Below, in pieces: positions 18,396 through 25,674 of a DNA stretch of 64,000 bases. The stretch is taken from NCBI RefSeq assembly GCF_900478135.1, contig NZ_LS483470.1, positions 2,808,501 to 2,872,500 on the forward strand. Direction: 5' to 3'. The notes under the pieces are model-generated. The model had not been told where the DNA came from, made no database searches, and saw nothing but the letters and a program-made list of their open reading frames with translations. Every line of letters begins with the position of its first letter. The stretch's first letter is position 1. This DNA comes from Leminorella richardii. Lineage in GTDB: Bacteria > Pseudomonadota > Gammaproteobacteria > Enterobacterales > Enterobacteriaceae. The translations under genes were made by a program, and so were the position numbers.

Positions 18396-18583
18396 AAAAA
18401 ACCATCGATTGCCATAGAGTGATAAAAATAGAACAGAGATTTCTGTAAAATATTTTTTACTATATCGTAATCATAACAATACACCAGCAAAGAAAGTATC
18501 TATTTTGTAAAAGCGAGGGCGGAATCGGTTAATAGCCAAATAAAGAATGGAAAATAGCCTTTGAGCCGAGCAAATGAGCTAGC

Positions 18584-18607
18584 GTTCGGCGACGGGTGCC
18601 GCCGAAC
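18584..18607 (-). terminator. Hairpin after mog
   Basis: GTTCGGCG (18584-18591) pairs perfectly with CGCCGAAC (18600-18607), 30 bp after the mog stop codon. There is no T tract, so it may be an RNA 3'-end stabiliser rather than a terminator. Confidence 0.45.
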
Positions 18608-18636
18608 GGGAAAGGAATATAGAGCGGAAAAAGAAA

Positions 18637-19218
18637 CTATTGAGGGCGAACAGCACTCTTTGGCCGGAAAGCCGCAACCACGTCGGAATGGGTTTCCACG
18701 TAAGGGCCGTCCAGCAGCTGAATGCAGTAGGGAATGCTGGCGAAAATGCCCAACACCAGCACTTTTCCGCTTTCGTCCTTCACTCCTTCCAGCGTCTCTT
18801 TAATGGACTTCGGCTGCCCCGGCAGGTTGACGATCAGCGCCTGCTTGCGAATAACGCCGACCTGACGCGAAAGTATCGCCGTTGGCACGTAATGTAGGCT
18901 TATCTGGCGCATTTGCTCACCAAACCCCGGCATAATGCGATCGGCTACTGCCAGCGTCGCGTCCGACGTCACGTCGCGACGCGCCGGGCCTGTTCCGCCG
19001 GTGGTCAGCACCAGATGACAGCCGCGCTCGTCCACCAGCTCGCAAATCGCCTCTTCAATCATCGCCTGCTCGTCAGGTATCAGGCGGCTTAGGGTTTCAA
19101 ACCCGCTGCTGACCGCCGTCTGCAACCATGACTCCAGCGCCGGGATCCCCTGATCCTGATAAATACCGTTAGAAGCGCGGTCAGACACCGAAATCAGACC
19201 AATGCGTAGTTTGTTCAT
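18637..19218 (-). CDS. mog: Molybdopterin adenylyltransferase MogA
   Basis: Adenylates molybdopterin before molybdenum insertion (molybdenum cofactor biosynthesis, cytoplasm). 193 residues against 195 in E. coli. It starts MNKLRIGLISVSDRASNG, carries the MPT-binding motif LTTGGTGPARRDVT (about residues 70-83) and ends with the conserved SIPYCIQLLDGPYVETH. In E. coli it lies between talB and satP. Here 9.6 kb of metabolic genes separate it from satP, and three small genes separate it from talB. Confidence 0.97.
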   Translation of the reverse strand: MNKLRIGLISVSDRASNGIYQDQGIPALESWLQTAVSSGFETLSRLIPDEQAMIEEAICELVDERGCHLVLTTGGTGPARRDVTSDATLAVADRIMPGFGEQMRQISLHYVPTAILSRQVGVIRKQALIVNLPGQPKSIKETLEGVKDESGKVLVLGIFASIPYCIQLLDGPYVETHSDVVAAFRPKSAVRPQ

Positions 19219-19530
19219 AGTTACATCCTGCGTTGCTAAACCCTGTAGATATGGGTCGATATCATACGCTGATTGCGGCGGGTTTGGCAGTGTTGGGTGG
19301 TGAAGGGTGAAAATGCCGATCCGAGGGCCAATAGAAACGATATGACTAAATTACTGGATGAGCCCCCATATTTTCTAGCCGCTTTTTTGATATGATGCCG
19401 AGAATAACATCATTGCAGAAGTTACTGTTTATATCTGATTGAATTAAGGAAGATGATTAAATAAACATTAAAAAATCTGAGCTGGCCTCTGTCCTTATCT
19501 GAATATTAAATATGAAAGGAATCGTTAGAT
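19219..19530. other. mog / 19531 intergenic region
   Basis: 312-bp AT-rich gap. It must contain the mog promoter (minus) and a promoter for the AT-rich gene at 19531 (plus). No specific site is convincing, except the AAGGAATCG just before the 19531 start codon. Confidence 0.5.
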
Positions 19531-19998
19531 ATGAAAATGTTAGCAAGTAAAGTATTTGATGAACGTTCCCTACCATTAGGAGAAGATTATGGCGATTATA
19601 ATCTGAGCGTTCCGGGCGTTTCTGATTCAATTGGCATTTTTATTTCCGAGGCAACCATTGGGGATGACAACTCAATTATAAAAGCTGCCGCTTTTCTTGA
19701 TAAGATTGAAAAGTGGAATAATGATTGTCGAAAAATATTTTTAGAAACTGAGAATGCTATCGTAAAAGACTATTTTGAATTTTATTTAGAAGAAGTCCCG
19801 CACGTTTTTGAGACAGAAAATCCAAGCCAAATATCAACGCAAGAAATGATTAATAAATTGAAGCTAAACGGCGTTGCAAGCCATGGCCGAGGGGCGGAGC
19901 AAAGTTTCAATGTAGATTTCACATTAGGGTACGATCAGCTATTGGTCATGAACTTTGATGCCGATTTTTCAACACAAGATATTACTTGGGAAAGTTAA
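19531..19998 (+). CDS. Hypothetical protein, possibly DUF2004-like
   Basis: 155-residue acidic, AT-rich gene unlike its neighbours in codon use, preceded by AGGAATCG. I see no signal peptide or membrane segment. The central pattern KAAAFLDKIEKWNNDCRK followed by DYFEFYLEEVPHVF is reminiscent of DUF2004 proteins. Some of these sit beside toxin genes as candidate immunity proteins, but no toxin is adjacent here. The function is unknown. The base composition and its position between mog and talB, which are neighbours in E. coli, suggest acquisition by transfer. Confidence 0.7.
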   Translation: MKMLASKVFDERSLPLGEDYGDYNLSVPGVSDSIGIFISEATIGDDNSIIKAAAFLDKIEKWNNDCRKIFLETENAIVKDYFEFYLEEVPHVFETENPSQISTQEMINKLKLNGVASHGRGAEQSFNVDFTLGYDQLLVMNFDADFSTQDITWES

Positions 19999-20044
19999 CA
20001 TACCGATTGCAATAATTCCCTTTTAGTATGTTGTGCCGACGAAC

Positions 20045-20075
20045 TTAAAAACCGGCGCTGTAAACAGCACCGGTT
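20045..20075 (-). terminator. Terminator of the secreted-protein gene at 20178
   Basis: On the minus strand AACCGGTGCTG pairs with CAGCGCCGGTT (one G-U pair), followed by TTTTAAG. It lies about 100 bp beyond the stop codon of the minus-strand gene. Confidence 0.7.
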
Positions 20076-20177
20076 ATGTCTGGCTGAAGGGCAAAAAGCC
20101 AATAGGACGCCAGTACATAAACCTGACATTCAAAATCCATAAGAAACTAGCAGGGGCAATAATAAGGCTTCGGAAAA

Positions 20178-20675
20178 CTATTTTTTTGAGACCTTTATAT
20201 ATTCTTCAAGCTCATCACAAAAGCTCCCTTCATTTTGAAGGCCAGCACTTGCAATATCAGTCACTTTAATTTTCCCATCAACCTTTTCAAAGTCAATAAA
20301 ATAGCCAAAAGCCCCCTGATCGTCGCACATTCCCCTGAGTTCGTTTGGTAACCGCATATTAATCAACTGGACACACTCTTTATTTTCGGGGAAATGAATT
20401 ATGGATATTACTTCTGTCGAATTAGTTTTGATAGATGATTTCTTACGGTAAACCACTTCAGTCGATAGCTTAATAATATCTTCATTTTTCCTTAGAGCTG
20501 AAAAATCGGTCCATCTCTTCACTTTTTCTGATGAAATGTTCTCAATATACTGTACACCGCCCTTCGCCACCCCAATCACAATGCTTTCAGCCTCATCTTT
20601 TTGTATACATTGCTGAGCAAATGCAGAAGGAAACGAAGTAAAGAGCAAAACAACAAGTAGTGTGAATATTTTCAT
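20178..20675 (-). CDS. Hypothetical exported protein
   Basis: 165-residue protein with a clear Sec signal peptide (MKIFTLLVVLLFTSFPSAFA, cleavage before QQC). The mature part has four cysteines, which may form disulfides in the periplasm, and no domain I recognise. I use the ATG at 20675, with AAAGAGAG upstream, rather than the GTG at 20699. It is AT-rich and isolated, with its own terminator. The function is unknown. Confidence 0.75.
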   Translation of the reverse strand: MKIFTLLVVLLFTSFPSAFAQQCIQKDEAESIVIGVAKGGVQYIENISSEKVKRWTDFSALRKNEDIIKLSTEVVYRKKSSIKTNSTEVISIIHFPENKECVQLINMRLPNELRGMCDDQGAFGYFIDFEKVDGKIKVTDIASAGLQNEGSFCDELEEYIKVSKK

Positions 20676-20864
20676 ATACTCTCTTTCACATGTATTCACT
20701 ATCTTCTTTCAATACCATTTCAGCCCTCAGAACTGCCGTACTTTATATAAACAGGCCATTATTTAACACATTCAGCAACGCTGCTCTGTCCTTTCAAAAA
20801 ATATTGCTACCCGCCTCGAAATTCCAGATTTTCATTTAATTACATCTGGACTTACCCTCCCTCA

Positions 20865-20880
20865 CTGATTAAATTTACAG
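20865..20880 (+). promoter_or_regulatory. LexA box upstream of symE
   Basis: CTG-N10-CAG with an AT-only centre (CTGATTAAATTTACAG), 80 bp before the symE start codon. It matches the SOS-box core, although the outer bases are not ideal. E. coli symE is a known LexA-regulated gene. Confidence 0.75.
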
Positions 20881-20960
20881 GTGATATTTAACGCGATGCG
20901 AACGTGCGCCAACACGCCCGCACCGCTCATCACAGTCACTATTAAACAGGAATAGCAACA

Positions 20961-21296
20961 ATGACTAACGCCGATTGTATTTCAGATCTGTTCGAACCAG
21001 AAGTCTCTCCCTCAAATAACCGCCAACTGAAGGTCGGATCTGCGAGCCGTTACCCGGATTACACCCGTATCCCGACAATTATGATGAAAGGCCAGTGGCT
21101 GGAAGAAGCAGGTTTCACCACCGACACCAAAGTAAACGTGCGGGTAATGAACGGCTGCATCGTTCTCACCGCCAAGCGGCCAGAGCCGGAACTGGTGCAG
21201 TCCCTGCGCCAGATGCGCAAGCTCTCCGCCCGTAAGCAAAAGCAGGTGCAGGAGTTTATCGAGGTGATTACCGGCAAAGCTCGTCGACTGGCGTAA
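20961..21296 (+). CDS. symE: SymE-family type I toxin
   Basis: 111-residue protein of the SymE toxin family (AbrB-like swapped-hairpin fold). It matches E. coli SymE through VSPSNNRQLKV, ASRYPDYTRIP, MKGQWLEEAGF, VNVRVMNGCIVLTAKRPEPE and LSARKQKQVQEFIEVI. In E. coli this SOS-induced toxin lowers translation and condenses the nucleoid, and is repressed by LexA, the antisense RNA SymR and Lon. A LexA box is present upstream here. Its location beside talB differs from the E. coli locus, which lies near the restriction genes. I could not define a SymR-like antisense RNA. Confidence 0.9.
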   Translation: MTNADCISDLFEPEVSPSNNRQLKVGSASRYPDYTRIPTIMMKGQWLEEAGFTTDTKVNVRVMNGCIVLTAKRPEPELVQSLRQMRKLSARKQKQVQEFIEVITGKARRLA

Positions 21297-21300
21297 AAAA

Positions 21301-21342
21301 AGCGTCCGAAGACGCTCTTCTATTGCCGGCCCGAAGGCCGGC
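21301..21342. terminator. Hairpins between convergent symE and talB
   Basis: AGCGTC-CGAA-GACGCT (21301-21316, preceded by A7 and followed by CTTCT) and GCCGGCC-CGAA-GGCCGGC (21325-21342). The first can end talB transcripts on the minus strand, where it is followed by T7. The second is an additional stable GNRA-type hairpin. Confidence 0.75.
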
Positions 21343-21361
21343 ATCGTCAAAACAAAGCCGA

Positions 21362-22315
21362 TTACATCAAACCAACAATCATCGTTTCCAGCTTGCCCTG
21401 GTCAACGGCAAACTTGCGGATGCCGTCGGCCAGTTTTTCAACGGCCATCGGATCCTGATTGTGCTGCCAGTAGAACTCGGCTTCGGTCAGCGCCTGTGGG
21501 CGTGCCTTCACTTCACCGCTGTAGGACAGCTTACGCTCAAGCTCGCCCTGACTTTCAGACAGCTCTTTAAGCAGCGCTGGAGCGATGGTCAGGCGGTCAC
21601 AGCCGGCCAGTTCGATGATTTCACCAGAGTTGCGGAAGCTGGCGCCCATCACTACGGTGCTATAGCCGTGCTGCTTGTAGTATTCATAAATAGCGGTAAC
21701 GGAGATCACGCCCGGATCTTCCGCCGGAGCAAACTCTTTCTTGTCGCCGTTGGCCTTATACCAGTCCAGAATGCGGCCGACGAACGGAGAAATCAGGTAA
21801 ACGCCCGCTTCGGCGCAGGCGCGAGCCTGGGCAAAGGAGAACAGCAGGGTCAGGTTACAGTTGATGCCCTCTTTCTCCAACTGCGCGGCGGCGCGAATGC
21901 CCTGCCAGGTGGAAGCCAGCTTGATAAGAATGCGATCGTTGGAGATGCCCGCATCGTTGTAGAGCTTAATCAGGCGCTTGGCCTTGGCGATGCTGGCCTC
22001 GGTGTCGTAAGACAGGCGCGCGTCTACTTCGGTAGAAATGCGACCGGGGATCAGCTTGAGAATTTCAAGGCCGATATTGACCGCCAGCTTGTCGGAAGCG
22101 TCAACGATCTGCTGTGCGCGATCGCTGCTCTGGCTCTTAGCCCAAGCGATAGCGTCGTCGATCAGCTTGCGGTATTCCGGCAGCTGAGCGGCGTTCAAAA
22201 TCAGAGAGGGGTTGGTGGTAGCATCCTGCGGCTTGTAGAGTTTCATGGCGGCGATATCGCCGGTATCCGCGACTACCGTGGTGATCTTGCGTAAAGAGGT
22301 AAGTTTATCAGTCAT
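21362..22315 (-). CDS. talB: Transaldolase B
   Basis: Pentose phosphate pathway enzyme that transfers dihydroxyacetone units between sugar phosphates. 317 residues from the ATG at 22315 (MTDKLTSLRKITTVVADTGD), equal to E. coli TalB. The Schiff-base lysine lies in RILIKLASTWQGI, and the motif DATTNPSLILNA is at the usual N-terminal place. The frame continues upstream to 22351, but those 12 residues are unrelated. Confidence 0.97.
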   Translation of the reverse strand: MTDKLTSLRKITTVVADTGDIAAMKLYKPQDATTNPSLILNAAQLPEYRKLIDDAIAWAKSQSSDRAQQIVDASDKLAVNIGLEILKLIPGRISTEVDARLSYDTEASIAKAKRLIKLYNDAGISNDRILIKLASTWQGIRAAAQLEKEGINCNLTLLFSFAQARACAEAGVYLISPFVGRILDWYKANGDKKEFAPAEDPGVISVTAIYEYYKQHGYSTVVMGASFRNSGEIIELAGCDRLTIAPALLKELSESQGELERKLSYSGEVKARPQALTEAEFYWQHNQDPMAVEKLADGIRKFAVDQGKLETMIVGLM

Positions 22316-22564
22316 GATCGTTCTCGTGTTGAGCCAGTCGGCCTTGGTCATTGGGATTTATCGATAATAACACGACTTATTTCGGGTGTAACGATGTCGG
22401 CTCTCGTTCTGTGAAACGATACAGCAACCAACCACCGCTATATTAATTAACCAAATGATAATAAGGATAAAATACCTAGCAGTTTGTTACCCTATTGAAT
22501 CTATCGATTTTTCCACCGCTGATTTCTGGTACATTGTTACGTAAATGTATTTCAGGAGCTGACT

Positions 22565-23344
22565 ATGCTGATCGCAATCTCCCCTGCCAAAACGCTGGAC
22601 TACACCAGCCCGCTGGTAACAGCGCGCTACACTCAACCCGAGATGCTGGATCAGTCTGAACGGCTGATAAAACGATGCCGCAAACTGACTCCCGCACAGA
22701 TCGGAAGCCTGATGAGCATTAGCGACAAGCTTTCCGGGCTTAATGCCGCTCGCTTTGCGGAATGGACACCCGAATTCACGCCGGAAAACGCCCGTCAGGC
22801 ACTGCTGGCGTTCAAAGGCGACGTCTATACCGGGCTGCACGTTGAGGACTTCAGCGAGCAGGATTTCGACTTCGCTCAAGAGCATTTGCGTATGCTTTCC
22901 GGCCTTTACGGCGTGCTGCGCCCGCTCGACCTGATGCAGGCCTATCGGCTGGAGATGGGCACCAAGCTTGAGAACGAGCGCGGTAAGGATCTGTATGCTT
23001 TCTGGGGCAAACGCATTGCCGAAAAGCTGAATCAGGCGCTTGACGAGCAGGGAGACCGCATTCTGGTCAATCTGGCCTCTGATGAATACTTTAAAGCGGT
23101 GCAAACCACAGCACTAAACGCCACCATCATCAAACCGACCTTCCTCGATGAGAAGAACGGCAAATACAAAATCATCAGCTTCTACGCCAAAAAGGCGCGC
23201 GGGCTGATGAGCCGGTTTATTATCAAAAATCGTCTGACAATGCCGGAACAGCTGGTGGACTTTAATCTTGAAGGCTATCAGTTTGACGAGAGCGCTTCCG
23301 CCGGGAATGAGCTGGTGTTTAAGCGCCCCGAGCAGCACGCCTAG
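22565..23344 (+). CDS. yaaA: Peroxide stress resistance protein YaaA
   Basis: 259-residue UPF0246/DUF328 protein. In E. coli YaaA lowers intracellular free iron under hydrogen peroxide stress and is OxyR-induced. It starts MLIAISPAKTLDYTSPL and contains NARFAEWTPEF-like and FWGKRI segments (LYAFWGKRIAEKLNQ), plus the C-terminal KKARGLMSRFIIKNRL. AGGAG lies 7 bp upstream. It converges with thrC through a shared terminator. The yaaJ transporter gene found next to yaaA in E. coli is missing. Confidence 0.95.
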   Translation: MLIAISPAKTLDYTSPLVTARYTQPEMLDQSERLIKRCRKLTPAQIGSLMSISDKLSGLNAARFAEWTPEFTPENARQALLAFKGDVYTGLHVEDFSEQDFDFAQEHLRMLSGLYGVLRPLDLMQAYRLEMGTKLENERGKDLYAFWGKRIAEKLNQALDEQGDRILVNLASDEYFKAVQTTALNATIIKPTFLDEKNGKYKIISFYAKKARGLMSRFIIKNRLTMPEQLVDFNLEGYQFDESASAGNELVFKRPEQHA

Positions 23345-23385
23345 GCTGAACGCTATAACCTAAGCGTATTGAATCTATTAAGCAT

Positions 23386-23420
23386 AAAAGCCCCCTTTGC
23401 CTCACAGACAAAGGGGCTTT
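23386..23420. terminator. Bidirectional terminator between yaaA and thrC
   Basis: AAAGCCCC/GGGGCTTT plus TTTG/CAAA with one bulged C, flanked by an A run on the left and T7 on the right. It lies 40 bp after yaaA and 15 bp after the thrC stop. Confidence 0.88.
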
Positions 23421-23435
23421 TTTATTAAGGTACGC

Positions 23436-24725
23436 TTACTTCGGCAGATCCATCAAAAAAGCGCGCAGCGGTGAAAAATCCGCCGGCAGATAGTGGGAAA
23501 GCAGCGGCAGCTCGGCTCTGTCCGCCAGCGCCTTCGGCAGCGGCAGCTCGGTCGCCAGAACCTCTTCCACCACCTCTTTAAACTTGGCCGGATGCGCCGT
23601 GCCCAGGAACAGGCCGTATTCGCCCTCTTTCAGGCTGTCGCGCAGCGCGCGGTAGGCGATAGCGCCGTGCGGCTCAGAGGTATAGCCCTTCTTCGCCAGC
23701 TCGCGCATTGTTTCACGGGTGGTTTCATCGCTAATGGCCTCATAGGCCAGGCTGCTTAAAGGCCAGTCTTTACGGCGGAACAGCTCCTCGATGCGCGGCC
23801 AGTTGTTAGGCTGGCTGACGTCCATGGCGTTAGACAGGGTAGCCACCGTCTTGTGCGGCTCCCAGCGGCCGCTCGCCAAATAGCGCGGCACCGTGTCGTT
23901 GGCGTTGGTCGCGGCGATAAAGCGCTTCACCGGCAGCCCCAGTGACTTCGCCAGCAGGCCTGCGGTCAGGTCACCGAAGTTGCCGCTGGGAACCGAGATC
24001 ACCAGCTGATTGCGCTGCTCTGGAGTCAGCTGAGAGGCGGCCTCGAAGTAGTAGCAAATCTGCGCCAGCAGGCGGCTGATGTTGATGGAGTTCGCTGAGT
24101 TAAGCCCCAGTGCGACCTTTAAGTCTTCGTCGTCAAAAGCCTGCTTCACCAGCGCCTGACAGGCGTCAAAATCACCGTCGATGGCAACAGTATGGATATT
24201 GCCGCCTAGGGTACAGAATAGCTTCTCCTGCAGCGGGCTGATCTTTCCGTTAGGGTACAGGATCACCACGCGAACGTTCTTCAGGCCGTAGAAGGCGTGA
24301 GCCACCGCTGCACCGGTATCGCCTGACGTCGCCGTCAGAATGGTAACGGGCTTATCCCCCGCGACTTCCGCCAGCATCTGGGCCATGATGCGACCGCCAA
24401 AGTCTTTAAACGCCAGCGTTGGGCCGTGGAACAGTTCCAGCGTGCCAATATCCTCTTCCACACTCACTACCGGAGCGGGAAACTGGAATGCCTTAGCGAC
24501 GCGCTCAGCGATGGCCTGCGCAGCAATTTCATCACCAATGTAGGCTGAAAGAATGCGGGCGCTGCGGCTGACGAGGTCCATCGCCAGCAGTTCGTTGATT
24601 TCTTGGGCGTCAAACGACGGCAGTTCGGCGGGGAAAAACAGCCCCTGCTGCTTGCCTAATCCTTGGCGCACCGCCTGACCAAAGCTGACCTGTTCGTTGT
24701 GATCTTTTAAGTTATACAGTTTCAT
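23436..24725 (-). CDS. thrC: Threonine synthase
   Basis: PLP enzyme that converts O-phosphohomoserine to threonine, the last step of the pathway. 429 residues (428 in E. coli). The PLP lysine is in GPTLAFKDFGGR (about residue 108), with TATSGDTGAAVAHAF and VPSGNFGDLTAGLLAKSLG also present. It is third in the thrLABC operon, 18 bp after thrB. Confidence 0.98.
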   Translation of the reverse strand: MKLYNLKDHNEQVSFGQAVRQGLGKQQGLFFPAELPSFDAQEINELLAMDLVSRSARILSAYIGDEIAAQAIAERVAKAFQFPAPVVSVEEDIGTLELFHGPTLAFKDFGGRIMAQMLAEVAGDKPVTILTATSGDTGAAVAHAFYGLKNVRVVILYPNGKISPLQEKLFCTLGGNIHTVAIDGDFDACQALVKQAFDDEDLKVALGLNSANSINISRLLAQICYYFEAASQLTPEQRNQLVISVPSGNFGDLTAGLLAKSLGLPVKRFIAATNANDTVPRYLASGRWEPHKTVATLSNAMDVSQPNNWPRIEELFRRKDWPLSSLAYEAISDETTRETMRELAKKGYTSEPHGAIAYRALRDSLKEGEYGLFLGTAHPAKFKEVVEEVLATELPLPKALADRAELPLLSHYLPADFSPLRAFLMDLPK

Positions 24726-24743
24726 TGTGTTGACTGATTTCCA

Positions 24744-25673
24744 TTAGTTCAGTTGACGCGCGCCTGCGGTATCCAGACGGCAAATGTGAACGAAGCCTTC
24801 TTCATTCTGCACATAGTTTTTCTCAAGCCAGCTTTTCAGCCGCTGCGCCGTATCCAGACGATCGGTCACGGTAAACAGCGTTGGGCCGGAGCCTGAAATG
24901 CCGCACGCCAGCGCGCCGATGTCCTGAGCGGCTTTGCGCGCTTCGGCGAAGCCGGGCAACAGGCGGGTACGGTAAGGCTCCGCAATCACGTCCTGCATCA
25001 GCTTGGCCGCCAGCAGCGGCTGCTGGGTGTGGCAGGCGTGAACAAAGCCCGCCAGATAGCGCCCGTGGCGAATACAGTCCTGACGCAAATACTGGGCAGG
25101 TAAAATGGCGCGCGCCTCAGCGGTAGACACTTTAATGCCAGGGTAGGCCATCACCCAGTACCATTCGGCAAAGCCCGGTACGGACTGACTGATAATGCCG
25201 TTTTCTTCCAGCATTAGCTGCATGCCGCCCAAATAGCAGGGCGCCACGTTGTCGTAGTGAACGCTGCCAGAAATGCGCCCTTCCAGCTCGCCCATCATTG
25301 CCAGAAGCTCGGTTTCATCAAACGGCCTATCGCAGTATTCGTTCAGCGCCATTAGCCCGGCGACGACGGAGCAAGCGCTGGAGCCTAAACCCGAACCAAT
25401 CGGCATATTCTTTTCCAGCACCATCGCTACCGGCAACTGACGCCCGAGGCGCTCACAAAACAGCTCCCAGCACTGGTAAACAATGTTCTCTTTAGGCTCG
25501 CTGGGAAGCTTGCCGACAAAGTGCCCTTGATTCGTCAGGCTAAAGCTGTCAGCCGCTTCGATGCTGACGCAGTCCCCCAGAAGCGTTCCGTCAGCTGGCG
25601 AGACCGCCGCGCCCAGCACGTCGAAGCCGACGCTAACGTTACCAATGGAGGCCGGTGCATAAATCTTAATCAT
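24744..25673 (-). CDS. thrB: Homoserine kinase
   Basis: GHMP-family kinase that phosphorylates homoserine. 309 residues from the ATG at 25673 (MIKIYAPASIGNVSVGFDVL). The ATP loop PIGSGLGSSACSVVAG is at about residue 90, and the C-terminal motif is ISGSGPTLF. The ATG follows the thrA stop by one base, which indicates translational coupling. The frame extends to 25718 inside thrA, but that extension is unrelated. Confidence 0.98.
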   Translation of the reverse strand: MIKIYAPASIGNVSVGFDVLGAAVSPADGTLLGDCVSIEAADSFSLTNQGHFVGKLPSEPKENIVYQCWELFCERLGRQLPVAMVLEKNMPIGSGLGSSACSVVAGLMALNEYCDRPFDETELLAMMGELEGRISGSVHYDNVAPCYLGGMQLMLEENGIISQSVPGFAEWYWVMAYPGIKVSTAEARAILPAQYLRQDCIRHGRYLAGFVHACHTQQPLLAAKLMQDVIAEPYRTRLLPGFAEARKAAQDIGALACGISGSGPTLFTVTDRLDTAQRLKSWLEKNYVQNEEGFVHICRLDTAGARQLN

Positions 25674-25674
25674 G

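Noticed and set aside
22487..23104. 205-codon ORF antisense to yaaA
   Set aside because: Shadow of a well conserved gene; no similarity.
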